A DNA stretch of 41,807 nucleotides, from NCBI GenBank assembly GCA_964293155.1, contig CAXYYA010000035.1, positions 1 to 41,807 of the forward strand, in the 5' to 3' direction. Made by a program: the position numbers and the translations under genes. Position 1 is the stretch's first letter. Each line of letters begins with the position of its first letter. Under the pieces are notes generated by a model. That model was not told where the DNA came from. It did no database searches and saw only the letters and a list, made by a program, of their open reading frames with translations. Positions 26,624-34,075 of the stretch are shown piece by piece. Source of the DNA: JAQVEB01 sp028698105. GTDB taxonomy: Bacteria > Bacteroidota > Bacteroidia > Bacteroidales > Dysgonomonadaceae.

Positions 26624-27175
26624 TTAAAATTTGTTCACCCATTCTATGAAAGCGTTCGTCCAGTCCAGCAGGAATTGTTTCGATTCTTCCTTCACGAGGT
26701 TTCCTTGCTCGTCAAAAAGGGTGTAGCTGTTGCCGATGTAGGCTTCGGGTTGCTGCATCATATAAACGTTGAGGAAAACCATGGGTTGGCGAAGAACGTG
26801 ATTTACGGCCAATCCGCCCAGCGGGCCCATTGAACTGCTGATAATCGCGCCGGGTTTTCCTCCCCACGCATTTTGTCCGTATGGACGTGAAGCTACGTCT
26901 AGCGCATTTTTCAGCACTCCCGAAACGGAACGGTTGTATTCCGGAGTTACGAACAAATATCCGTCGGCTTCTTTAATTTTCTTGCGGAACGCTACCCATT
27001 CTGCAGGCGGATTTTCACCGTCTAAATCTTCGTTATAATGTTGCAGTTGCCCAATTTCAACAATTTCTATGTCTAACGACTGCGCGGCCATCTGCATAAC
27101 TTGTTTCGCTATTTTTCTATTGAAAGACTCTTTACGTAAGCTGCCGACCAAAACGGCGATCTTCTTTTTATCCAT
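26624..27175 (-). CDS. NADPH-dependent FMN reductase family protein
   Basis: A 183-residue flavodoxin-fold oxidoreductase. The phosphate-binding GSLRKESFNRKIA (residues 11-23) and the isoalloxazine-contacting TPEYNRSVSGVLKNALD (about 77-93) are those of the NADPH-dependent FMN/quinone/chromate reductase family. IISSSMGPLGG matches the third flavin loop. Cytoplasmic, typically a homotetramer that makes two-electron reductions of quinones or metals in stress defence. Monocistronic by appearance, with about 150 bases free on both sides in which I saw no RNA or protein gene. Confidence 0.92.
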   Translation of the reverse strand: MDKKKIAVLVGSLRKESFNRKIAKQVMQMAAQSLDIEIVEIGQLQHYNEDLDGENPPAEWVAFRKKIKEADGYLFVTPEYNRSVSGVLKNALDVASRPYGQNAWGGKPGAIISSSMGPLGGLAVNHVLRQPMVFLNVYMMQQPEAYIGNSYTLFDEQGNLVKEESKQFLLDWTNAFIEWVNKF

Positions 27176-27329
27176 AATGTTTTGATTTATTAAATTGATT
27201 ATCGGTCATCTGTCGTTTCATCGGATGGAGGAACATTGGCTTTTACTTTACCGGGCAAATGACTCATTGTTAAAACGTACAATAGACCTTTTTGTTTAAG
27301 CGGTTTTTTCTATTTCAGATTTATAAAAT

Positions 27330-27920
27330 TTATTTCAGGTTTCCTTTCTCCAACGATTGGCCGACAAGCTGATGAAGCAATTCCCAAACTTTGTACGGCC
27401 CTTTTTGTACAACCTGCAAGGTTTCAACAACCTGGGCGGCGGTTATACCCGCTTCGCGCCAACTGGTTCCGTTGCTGTACGTATTGAGCATAACGGGCAT
27501 TATTTTGTCAATGGAGGCCGCGTACACGGCTTCCGGTGTTTGCTCGTTTTCAAATTCCAGCCAAAGGCGATAATAGATTTCTCCCTGATCGGGCGGTAAG
27601 AGCGCGAAAAGCTTTTTTGCCGCATCGTTTTCCCGATCAAACTTATCTTCGTAACCTTTTTCGTCGAAAATAAATGTGTCGCCGGCATAAATCTCAACCA
27701 GATCGTGCACGGTGATCATTTTCAGGATGTGCAGCAAATCCAACTCGTTCTTCTTGTCGGCATATTCAAAGAATATTTGCGCCAGCAAAATGCTGTGCCA
27801 GGTGTGTTCGGCGGTATTCTCCCTTCGGGATTCGTCTGTCAGGAAGTTTCTTCTGATAATGTTTTTTAATTTGTCGGCTTCCAGTATAAAATCAATCTGT
27901 TGTTGCAATCTTTCGTCCAT
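27330..27920 (-). CDS. HD-domain hydrolase (YfbR/HDDC2-like)
   Basis: A 196-residue metal-dependent phosphohydrolase. The HD-domain ligands are visible: H39 in ENTAEHTWHS, and H72-D73 in MITVHDLVEIYAGD. This spacing and the AEHTWH signature belong to the YfbR/HDDC2 group of 5'-deoxynucleotidases, which convert dNMP to deoxynucleosides. ASIDKIMPVMLNTYSNG, near 135-151, gives the fourth metal aspartate. Cytoplasmic, single gene on the minus strand, 409 bases from the FMN reductase coding end with a 154-base gap between the genes. Exact nucleotide preference is unknown. Confidence 0.9.
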   Translation of the reverse strand: MDERLQQQIDFILEADKLKNIIRRNFLTDESRRENTAEHTWHSILLAQIFFEYADKKNELDLLHILKMITVHDLVEIYAGDTFIFDEKGYEDKFDRENDAAKKLFALLPPDQGEIYYRLWLEFENEQTPEAVYAASIDKIMPVMLNTYSNGTSWREAGITAAQVVETLQVVQKGPYKVWELLHQLVGQSLEKGNLK

Positions 27921-27997
27921 ATTTCTTTTGTGGGGATGGTTTGTTCCCCAATTACAACAGATTTCAGGCCGGATCGTTTACGGCAAAGAGCCGATTT

Positions 27998-28366
27998 TTA
28001 CTTAGCAGGATATTTTTCGCCGTATTTGCGGATGTGGTATTGATAGGAGGAATCCGGTTTGATAACCATGAGCGATCCGCCTTTTTTGGGTACAATAACC
28101 GGCATATTATCGGGCCAGGCGTTGTATTGTCTTTTCTGCGAAGAGCGCGGATAGGTGTTGGCGAATTTTCGCTGCAAGTCCTCCGGTAAGGTTTTAAAGT
28201 CGAAATGTTTCTTCGGAAAAGATTTCAGGGTGTCGGAGAACGGATATTCAGGCAACGGTAATTTTGGAAGGGTGTCTAATCTTAATTTCGGGATTCTTTC
28301 CTCTTGCGCGAAGACGGAGCACACGAAAATCCCGGCGATGAATGTAAGCAAAATGTAACGTTTCAT
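27998..28366 (-). CDS. Secreted protein of unknown function
   Basis: I do not recognise this 122-residue protein. It has a clear Sec signal peptide (MKRYILLTFIAGIFVCSVFAQ reduced here to its ends: MKRY...VFAQ), and then a Pro- and Lys-rich mature part with PKLRLDTLPKLPLPEYPFSD. No cysteine follows the signal, so it is periplasmic or exported rather than a lipoprotein. Composition is hydrophilic with many aromatic residues near the end (SSYQYHIRKYGEKYPAK). It lies alone between the HD hydrolase and tadA genes. Confidence 0.72.
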   Translation of the reverse strand: MKRYILLTFIAGIFVCSVFAQEERIPKLRLDTLPKLPLPEYPFSDTLKSFPKKHFDFKTLPEDLQRKFANTYPRSSQKRQYNAWPDNMPVIVPKKGGSLMVIKPDSSYQYHIRKYGEKYPAK

Positions 28367-28502
28367 AATCGGATATTGATTAAGTGAATTTATTTATGGA
28401 TGCAAAGCAACGAGATTTTCCATAAAAAAATTCAACTTTATGATAGTTTTAACATTAGTCGTTTCTTTAGCACCCTTTTGACATGGAAAGAATTTTATGA
28501 AA

Positions 28503-28937
28503 TTATCTTTTTTTCTCAAAGAACTTTTTCATTAACGCGGCGCATTCATCCGCTAAAACCCCCGATGAAATGGCGGTTTTTGGATGCAATACCCCTGAGG
28601 TGAAGTTACGGTAACCCCGTTTCTCGTCGGCTGCGCCGTACACGATGCGCGCGATTTGCGCCCATCCCAACGCGCCAGCGCACATGGGACATGGTTCCAC
28701 GGTGACGTACAGCGTGCAATTGGTCAGGTATTTTCCGCCCAACACGTTCGCAGCTGCGGTAATTGCCTGCATTTCGGCATGAGCCGTAACATCGTTGAGA
28801 GTTTGCGTGAGGTTATGCGCCCGCGCGATAATACGCTGGTCATTCACGATGACGGCTCCGATGGGCACTTCACCTTCATCGAAAGCCCTCCGCGCTTCGG
28901 CCAGCGCCTGCCGCATAAAATAAGCATCGTCCAGCAT
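28503..28937 (-). CDS. tadA: tRNA adenosine(34) deaminase
   Basis: A 144-residue cytidine/adenosine-deaminase-fold enzyme, expected to convert A34 of tRNA-Arg(ACG) to inosine. The catalytic zinc site is complete: H53-A-E55 in TAHAEMQAI, and C83/C86 in EPCPMCAGAL. GEVPIGAVIV near residues 22-31 and the end motif with GVLADECAALMKKFFEKKR are normal for TadA. Length agrees with bacterial TadA. It starts one base before the stop of the RHH-like gene upstream, so the two are cotranscribed on the minus strand. Confidence 0.93.
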   Translation of the reverse strand: MLDDAYFMRQALAEARRAFDEGEVPIGAVIVNDQRIIARAHNLTQTLNDVTAHAEMQAITAAANVLGGKYLTNCTLYVTVEPCPMCAGALGWAQIARIVYGAADEKRGYRNFTSGVLHPKTAISSGVLADECAALMKKFFEKKR

Positions 28938-28938
28938 A

Positions 28939-29166
28939 TCATCTTCTCATTTCATTTTCTTCAAAAAGCGTGGGATAATCCTGATCCATATTTTTCAGTA
29001 TATGATTCATCACGGTTTCGCGAAACCATCGCGAGCGATTGGATATTTTATATTTTTTCAGGTAAAAACCGATCAATTCATATTCTTCGTCGTTCAGCAT
29101 AAATTCCGCTTTCTTCGTGCGGGGTTTTGTGCGTACCGGAATTTTGTATCTCTTCGTTGTTTTCAT
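28939..29166 (-). CDS. Small ribbon-helix-helix-like protein
   Basis: A 75-residue basic protein beginning MKTTKRYKIPVRTKPRTKK. The stretch KAEFMLNDEEYELIGFYLKK followed by SNRSRWFRETVMNHIL has the beta-helix-helix pattern of RHH DNA-binding proteins such as MobC- or Arc-like regulators; this is a pattern judgement, not a family match. I chose ATG 29166 because the upstream part of the frame runs through low-quality sequence. It lies directly upstream of tadA with a one-base gap. A role as a chromosomal regulator, or a remnant of a mobilisation gene, are both possible. Confidence 0.6.
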   Translation of the reverse strand: MKTTKRYKIPVRTKPRTKKAEFMLNDEEYELIGFYLKKYKISNRSRWFRETVMNHILKNMDQDYPTLFEENEMRR

Positions 29167-29265
29167 CAGCCCTGAAGAATTGATTTTATCATACGCCGGA
29201 GTCGGCAATTGGTTTGCAGCTACAAAAAAACAAAATATTTTCACTAAAAAGAAGTGTTTATTGCT

Positions 29266-29273
29266 TAAATTTG
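29266..29273 (+). promoter_or_regulatory. Predicted -7 box (TAAATTTG) for yraN
   Basis: TAAATTTG matches TAnnTTTG, 26 bases before the yraN ATG. No -33 TTG at the expected distance. Confidence 0.5.
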
Positions 29274-29299
29274 TAATTTTACCGGTAAATACGGCAAAA

Positions 29300-29662
29300 A
29301 TGGCTCAACATAACGAATTGGGAAAGCAAGGCGAGGAAGTTGCCGCGCGGTTGTTAAAATCCGAAGGCTATGCCATCGTGGAACGAAATTGGAATTTCCA
29401 CGGGTACGAAATTGATATCGTTGCCGAGAATGAAGAGTTCATTGTTTTCGTGGAAGTAAAAACCCGCACTTCGGTACAATGGGGCAACCCCGAAGATTTT
29501 GTGGGAAAATCCCGTCAGCGCAGAATGATCGAAGGTGCGAATCATTACCTGATTGAAAATGATATTAATAAGCCTGCACGGTTCGATATCATTGGAGCGG
29601 TGTGGAATGGCAGAACTTTTGAAACGGAACATATTGAGGACGCTTTTTTGCCGTTCCTGTAA
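29300..29662 (+). CDS. YraN/UPF0102 family endonuclease-like protein
   Basis: A 120-residue member of the UPF0102 (YraN) family, which has a restriction-endonuclease-like fold. The conserved core is complete: NELGKQGEEVAARLL near residues 5-19, GYEIDIVAENEEFIVFVEVKTR near 37-58, with the D and E-x-K metal residues, then GKSRQRRMIEGANHYL. The ATG at 29300 gives the normal family start (MAQHNELG) and lies just after a -7 box; longer readings from 29117 would cross the divergent gene. Function is unsettled in the literature; a DNA-processing role is inferred from the fold. Confidence 0.92.
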   Translation: MAQHNELGKQGEEVAARLLKSEGYAIVERNWNFHGYEIDIVAENEEFIVFVEVKTRTSVQWGNPEDFVGKSRQRRMIEGANHYLIENDINKPARFDIIGAVWNGRTFETEHIEDAFLPFL

Positions 29663-29714
29663 AAACGTTGCAGGCAATCGCCCCGCGACGCCGCAACACA
29701 AACGGGAATAATGT

Positions 29715-30076
29715 ATGAATATCGAAGAACTGTATGATTACTGCCTTACGATAAAAGGCGCAGAGGCTACTACGCCGTTCGATGAGGTGACGCTGGTGAT
29801 GAAAGTGTGCGGAAAAATGTTCGCCCTTATTCCCACCGACGCCGACAGAACATCGGTTTCCGTGAAGTGCGATCCGAAGAAAGCCGTGCCGCTTCGGGAA
29901 AAATACGCTTGTGTGGAAGCGGCATTTCACATGAACAAAATGTATTGGAACACCATTTACCTGACAGGCGAAATGCCCGATAACGAGATCAAACACTGGA
30001 TCGTCATTCGGTGGACGAAGTGGTGGGGAAATTACCTAAAAAAACTCAACAAACATATTATGGATCAATTAAGTGA
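29715..30076 (+). pseudogene. YjbR/MmcQ-family protein with a one-base frameshift
   Basis: The first 95 residues (MNIEELYDYCLTIKGAEATT, FHMNKMYWNTIYL) are a standard MmcQ/YjbR cyto-fold domain. After EIKHW the reading frame changes: the printed frame gives an unlikely tryptophan-rich IVIRWTKWWGNY, while the frame reached by inserting one A between 30003 and 30004 gives IDHSVDEVVGKLPKKTQ, the expected family tail, ending at TGA 30074-30076. So one base is missing here. As it stands the frame runs on into the biotin ligase gene, producing a false 365-residue fusion from 29715 to 30812. The repaired gene would overlap birA by 17 bases. Function of the family is unknown (DNA-binding proposed). 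Confidence 0.82.
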
Positions 30077-30812
30077 AAACAGAACGATGATCCGTCTGGA
30101 AGAAACGGAATCTACCAATCAATATTTGAAGAAACTTGTCCGGGAACAGCATCCGGAGGAAGGTTCGATGGTAATTGCCGAATATCAGACCGAGGGAAGA
30201 GGACAAATGGGAAACGCGTGGTTTTCTTCCAAAGGAGATAACCTGTTGTTTAGTTTTGTTTTGTACCCAACCGAGATCGCAGCAAAAGATCAGTTTATGT
30301 TGTCGCGAATTACTTCGTTGGCTATCAAAAGCACGTTGGATCATTATGCCGACGATATTCGCATTAAATGGCCCAACGACGTTTACTGGATGGACAAAAA
30401 AATAGCCGGAATACTTATCGAGAACGATTTGCAGGGCGACAGCATCCAAAACTCGGTGATCGGTATCGGGATAAACCTGAATCAGCAGATTTTTCCTGCC
30501 GAATTGCCGAATCCGGTTTCTCTTCGTCAGATAACAGCTACGAAGTACGACAAAGAGCAATTTCTCGATCTGTTCCTTCACGAATTTTTCCAGTTGTACC
30601 GCTCACTGCAAAACGGGCAAACCAGTGAGATTGAAGACGAATATATGTTGGATTTGTATCGCGTGAACGGTTATTATTGGTTTGAAGACCCCAACGGTCG
30701 TTTTCAGGCAAAAATAGACAATGTGTTGCCCTCGGGACATTTAGTGCTGAAAACTTTCGATAATGAGGAAGAACGAACTTATGCGTTTAAAGAAGTACAA
30801 TTTGTAGTATAA
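30060..30812 (+). CDS. birA: Biotin--[acetyl-CoA-carboxylase] ligase
   Basis: A 250-residue biotin protein ligase that attaches biotin through biotinyl-AMP to carboxylase carrier domains in the cytoplasm. Visible: RLEETESTNQYL at 12-23, the nucleotide loop EGRGQMGNAW (45-54), KWPND (103-107), KKIAGILIEND (113-123), and GIGINLN. A short C-terminal SH3-like domain follows (about 200-250). There is no N-terminal winged helix, so it is a ligase only, not a repressor. I chose ATG 30060, which starts in the same frame; ATG 30087 is possible. Upstream it is joined in frame to a broken yjbR gene, which I treat as accidental. Confidence 0.9.
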   Translation: MDQLSENRTMIRLEETESTNQYLKKLVREQHPEEGSMVIAEYQTEGRGQMGNAWFSSKGDNLLFSFVLYPTEIAAKDQFMLSRITSLAIKSTLDHYADDIRIKWPNDVYWMDKKIAGILIENDLQGDSIQNSVIGIGINLNQQIFPAELPNPVSLRQITATKYDKEQFLDLFLHEFFQLYRSLQNGQTSEIEDEYMLDLYRVNGYYWFEDPNGRFQAKIDNVLPSGHLVLKTFDNEEERTYAFKEVQFVV

Positions 30813-30822
30813 ATTCAGAATT

Positions 30823-31155
30823 ATGGATCGTTTTTTTTCCCAGCTTTTTGGTGTAACTTCTGTAATCATTCTGTTACAGTTGGTTTTATTGTATTTCGTT
30901 ATAAAAGCGATTAAAAGCAATATCCACAGCAGTACATGGATCATTCTTATCGGTATGGTATTACAGATCATATTTTCTCTTGCGGCACGAATATTTGGTT
31001 ACGTTTCAGCACATAATGGCAGCTGGACGGGTGGTTATTCAAGAACATACGCCATTTTCGCTAATCTGGCAACTCTCGGAGAAATTGTGGAGATTGTAGG
31101 GCTTTGCATTTTCTTTTCTGTTATCGTTAAAAGATATATTTCACAAAATAAGTAG
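30823..31155 (+). CDS. Small membrane protein of unknown function
   Basis: I do not recognise this 110-residue protein. It has three predicted membrane helices: about residues 9-30 (FGVTSVIILLQLVLLYFVI), 38-60 (TWIILIGMVLQIIFSLAARI) and 79-103 (LATLGEIVEIVGLCIFFSVI). The loop between helices 2 and 3 is polar with SAHNGSWTGGYSRTY. It follows birA by 10 bases and precedes the acetyltransferase gene by 4 bases, so it is in the same transcription unit. No catalytic motif is visible. Confidence 0.75.
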   Translation: MDRFFSQLFGVTSVIILLQLVLLYFVIKAIKSNIHSSTWIILIGMVLQIIFSLAARIFGYVSAHNGSWTGGYSRTYAIFANLATLGEIVEIVGLCIFFSVIVKRYISQNK

Positions 31156-31159
31156 TCTG

Positions 31160-31696
31160 ATGGCTCGCATTAGAAAATTAATCGGCAAAAAATGTTTTTT
31201 ATCACCCATTTGCCTGCAGGATGCGGCAATTTATGCCCACTGGCTCAACGATTTAGAAATAGTGCAAAATTTAACGGTTGCCAATTCGGTGATCAACATC
31301 GAGACCGAAGCAGCTTTTCTTTCAACCTTGTCAAAAGAACACAATTACGGTATTGTTGATTTGGCAACCGATCAACTTATCGGCACCTGCGGTTTTTCTT
31401 TTTTAAATCATTACGACCGCACGGCCGAGTTGGGGATTTTCATCGGCAACAAAGATTATCTCCATAAAGGATACGGTACTGAAGCTGTGCGCTTGTTGCT
31501 CGATTACGGTTACCGCTACCTGAACCTGCACAACGTGATGTTGCGTGTGATGGATTTTAACACGCACGCGTTGGAAGCCTACAAAAAAATTGGATTTAAG
31601 ATGATAGGCACGCGCCGGCAGTGCGAACCGAGGAATCAGAAAATGATTGATATAATTTACATGGACATTTTGCCCGAAGATTTTTACAACGAATAA
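31160..31696 (+). CDS. GNAT-family N-acetyltransferase (RimJ/RimL type)
   Basis: A 178-residue acetyl-CoA-dependent acetyltransferase. It opens IRKLIGKKCFLSPICLQDAA, then DLATDQLIGTCGFSFLNHYD and RTAELGIFIGNKDYLHKGYG, where the acetyl-CoA loop (Q/R-x-x-G-x-G/A) appears as YLHKGYGTEA. LRVMDFNTHALEAYKKIGFK is the last alpha/beta unit and places it in the RimJ/RimL-like group. The acceptor is not known. It sits between a small membrane gene and pyrH in an apparent operon, 10 bases before the UMP kinase. Confidence 0.9.
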   Translation: MARIRKLIGKKCFLSPICLQDAAIYAHWLNDLEIVQNLTVANSVINIETEAAFLSTLSKEHNYGIVDLATDQLIGTCGFSFLNHYDRTAELGIFIGNKDYLHKGYGTEAVRLLLDYGYRYLNLHNVMLRVMDFNTHALEAYKKIGFKMIGTRRQCEPRNQKMIDIIYMDILPEDFYNE

Positions 31697-31706
31697 CTTT
31701 TATAAA

Positions 31707-32414
31707 ATGAAATACAACCGGATATTACTGAAACTCAGCGGCGAATCGCTGGCAGGTGAGAAAAAACAAGGCATCAACGAAGTTTGTCTCGAAGAATATG
31801 CCGCGCAGATCAAAGAGATCGCCCAAATGGGCGTACAAATCGGGATTGTGATTGGCGGCGGGAACATTTTTCGCGGTCTCAGTGGAGCGCAGAAAGGATT
31901 CGACCGTGTGAAAGGCGATCAGATGGGTATGCTGGCAACCGTGATCAACAGCCTGGCATTGAGCTCGGCTTTGACGGCTATCGGTCAAAAAAATCGCGTG
32001 TTCACCTCCATTCGCATGGAACCGGTAGGCGAGTTTTATTCCAAGTGGAAAGCCATCGAAGCCATGGAGCGAGGCGAAATAGCCATTTTGTCCGGCGGCA
32101 CGGGATTGCCTTTCTTCACCACCGATACCACTTCTGCGCTTCGCGCAATAGAAATTGAGGCCGACGTGATGTTCAAAGGAACACGCGTGGACGGCATTTA
32201 CACGGCCGATCCCGAAAAAGACCCGTCGGCAACCAAATTCGATGACCTATCGTTCGATGAAATTTATAACCGCGGGCTTAAAGTCATGGACCTCACCGCC
32301 GCCACCCTGTGCAAAGAGAATAATTTGCCCCTTGTGGTGTTCAATATGGATACCTACGGTAACCTGAAAAAGGTTGTAGAAGGCGAAAACATCGGCACGT
32401 ATGTCCATAAGTGA
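31707..32414 (+). CDS. pyrH: UMP kinase
   Basis: A 235-residue amino-acid-kinase-fold UMP kinase (UMP + ATP to UDP). Signatures: YNRILLKLSGESLAGE (3-18), IGIVIGGGNIFRG (about 46-58), DRVKGDQMGMLATVINSLAL, and AILSGGTGLPFFTTDTTSAL, FKGTRVDGIYTADPEKDPSA, and LKVMDLTAATLCKENNLPLV. Length and start are standard. It heads pyrH-frr-rsgA, an order I recall from other Bacteroidales. The gap to frr is 56 bases and holds a separate -7 box, so frr may be transcribed on its own as well. Confidence 0.97.
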   Translation: MKYNRILLKLSGESLAGEKKQGINEVCLEEYAAQIKEIAQMGVQIGIVIGGGNIFRGLSGAQKGFDRVKGDQMGMLATVINSLALSSALTAIGQKNRVFTSIRMEPVGEFYSKWKAIEAMERGEIAILSGGTGLPFFTTDTTSALRAIEIEADVMFKGTRVDGIYTADPEKDPSATKFDDLSFDEIYNRGLKVMDLTAATLCKENNLPLVVFNMDTYGNLKKVVEGENIGTYVHK

Positions 32415-32425
32415 AAGATTTTCAC

Positions 32426-32433
32426 TATTTTTG
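32426..32433 (+). promoter_or_regulatory. Predicted -7 box (TATTTTTG) for frr
   Basis: TATTTTTG matches TAnnTTTG and lies 37 bases before the frr ATG, within the pyrH-frr gap. No clear -33 element. Confidence 0.45.
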
Positions 32434-32470
32434 TTTGCAAAAATACAAATTAGATAAAACCCTGTAAACT

Positions 32471-33031
32471 ATGGCTGAAATTTCAATCATTAAACAAGAA
32501 GCCGAGGAAAAGATGCAAATGACCATTGAATTCCTCGATGAAACATTCTCGCGCATCCGCGCCGGGCGTGCCAATCCGCATATTTTGGACGGTGTTTTGG
32601 TGGAATACTACGGTAGCCACGTTCCGCTTTCAAATGTGTCGTCAATCTCCACTCCCGACGCCAAAACCATCCTTATCCAGCCGTGGGAGAAACCCATGCT
32701 GAAAGTAGTGGAAAAGGCGATCATGGATTCCGATGTGGGCATAACGCCCGAAAACAACGGCGAAGTCATTCGTTTGGGAATACCGCCGTTGACGGAGGAA
32801 CGCCGTAAACAACTGGTTAAGCAAACCAAAAACGAAGCCGAAGAAGCCAAGATCAGCATTCGGAACACACGTCGCGAAGCGATTGATGATGTGAAAAAAG
32901 AAGTGAAAAACGGGCTTCCCGAAGATATGGGCAAAGATACCGAAAACGAAATTCAGAAAATTCACGATAAATATATCAAGAAAATAGACGATATGTTTGC
33001 CGCGAAAGAAAAAGAAGTCCTCACAGTGTAA
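32471..33031 (+). CDS. frr: Ribosome recycling factor
   Basis: A 186-residue ribosome recycling factor, which with EF-G splits post-termination ribosomes. The three-helix bundle is recognisable by RIRAGRANPHILDGVLVEYY (about 29-48), SSISTPDAKTILIQPWEKP and IRLGIPPLTEERRKQLVKQT, then KNEAEEAKISIRNTRREAID. Full length with no gaps. The stop codon is immediately followed by the ATG of rsgA (TAA-ATG), indicating coupled translation. Confidence 0.97.
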   Translation: MAEISIIKQEAEEKMQMTIEFLDETFSRIRAGRANPHILDGVLVEYYGSHVPLSNVSSISTPDAKTILIQPWEKPMLKVVEKAIMDSDVGITPENNGEVIRLGIPPLTEERRKQLVKQTKNEAEEAKISIRNTRREAIDDVKKEVKNGLPEDMGKDTENEIQKIHDKYIKKIDDMFAAKEKEVLTV

Positions 33032-34072
33032 ATGGCGAAAAGCGAAGGGCGAAAGACGAACAACGCACAACGCGGTGCGGGGGAAAACGAGCTGAAATAC
33101 AATGCTGTGGCTTCCTCAGTGCCATCGGTTAACGGGAACCGGAAAGAACGCGGGCTGGTAATCCGGAATACCGGAAATTATTACCTGGTGAGAACCGCCG
33201 ACGGAACCGATATTCTTTGCCTTGCAAAAGGGAATTTCCGGCTCAGGGGCATTCGCAGCACCAGTCCCGTGGTGGTTGGCGACCGGGTGATTATCGAGCG
33301 AAGCTCCGATGAATCGGCCTACATTATCGAGATTGAAGACCGGAAAAATTACATCATCCGCAAAGCGTCAAACTTGTCGAAACATTCGCATATTCTGGCT
33401 GCAAACATAGATTTGGCATTGCTTTGCATCACCCTGCGCTTTCCCGAAACCACCACCGTTTTCATTGACCGTTTTCTGGTAACCGCCGAGGCGTATCGCG
33501 TTCTCGTGCATCTTGTTTTCAACAAAACGGATTTGTATGATAACGATGATCACGCTTACCTCAACGATGTTATCCGGCTCTATTCCTCTATCGGCTACCC
33601 GTGCATTAAAACATCGGCGGAAACCGGCGAGGGAATTGAGCAGTTGAAAGCGCTCACCAAGGGAAAAATAACCTTGCTGGCCGGACATTCCGGTGTGGGA
33701 AAATCGAGCATCATCAACCTGTTGCAATCAGATGTTTCGCGAAAAGTAGGCAAGATCTCGGATTATCATCAAAAAGGCATGCACACCACCACTTTCTCTG
33801 AAATGATTGAGATTGAAGGTGAAGGGTTTGTGATAGACACACCCGGCATCAAAGGTTTTGGAACGGTGGACATGACAACGCAGGAAGTATCGCACTATTT
33901 CCCCGAAATATTCCGGTTTTCCGCAGATTGCCGGTACTATAACTGCCTTCATCTGAATGAACCCGGTTGCGCCGTACTGAAAGCTGTGGACGAGCATTAC
34001 ATCAGTGAAAGCCGTTATCAATCATACCTTAATATTCTGGAAGACGTGAACGAAGGAAAATACAGGTCGTAA
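33032..34072 (+). CDS. rsgA: Small-subunit biogenesis GTPase (circularly permuted)
   Basis: A 346-residue GTPase that checks 30S ribosome maturation. The motif order is permuted, as the family requires: G4 VFNKTD (about 166), G1 GHSGVGKSS (about 219), G3 DTPGIKGFG (about 272). The N-terminal OB fold begins GLVIRNTGNYYLVRTADG, and the C-terminal zinc motif is DCRYYNCLHLNEPGC. The first 39 residues (with AQRGAGENELK) precede the normal OB start and may not be translated; a GTG inside this stretch near 33119 is an alternative. The start at 33032 directly follows the frr stop. The gap to cls is three bases. Confidence 0.94.
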   Translation: MAKSEGRKTNNAQRGAGENELKYNAVASSVPSVNGNRKERGLVIRNTGNYYLVRTADGTDILCLAKGNFRLRGIRSTSPVVVGDRVIIERSSDESAYIIEIEDRKNYIIRKASNLSKHSHILAANIDLALLCITLRFPETTTVFIDRFLVTAEAYRVLVHLVFNKTDLYDNDDHAYLNDVIRLYSSIGYPCIKTSAETGEGIEQLKALTKGKITLLAGHSGVGKSSIINLLQSDVSRKVGKISDYHQKGMHTTTFSEMIEIEGEGFVIDTPGIKGFGTVDMTTQEVSHYFPEIFRFSADCRYYNCLHLNEPGCAVLKAVDEHYISESRYQSYLNILEDVNEGKYRS

Positions 34073-34075
34073 CAC

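Noticed and set aside
29715..30812. A genuine YjbR-BirA bifunctional protein
   Set aside because: The joint is explained better by a one-base deletion, since the alternative frame restores the YjbR family ending and a stop.
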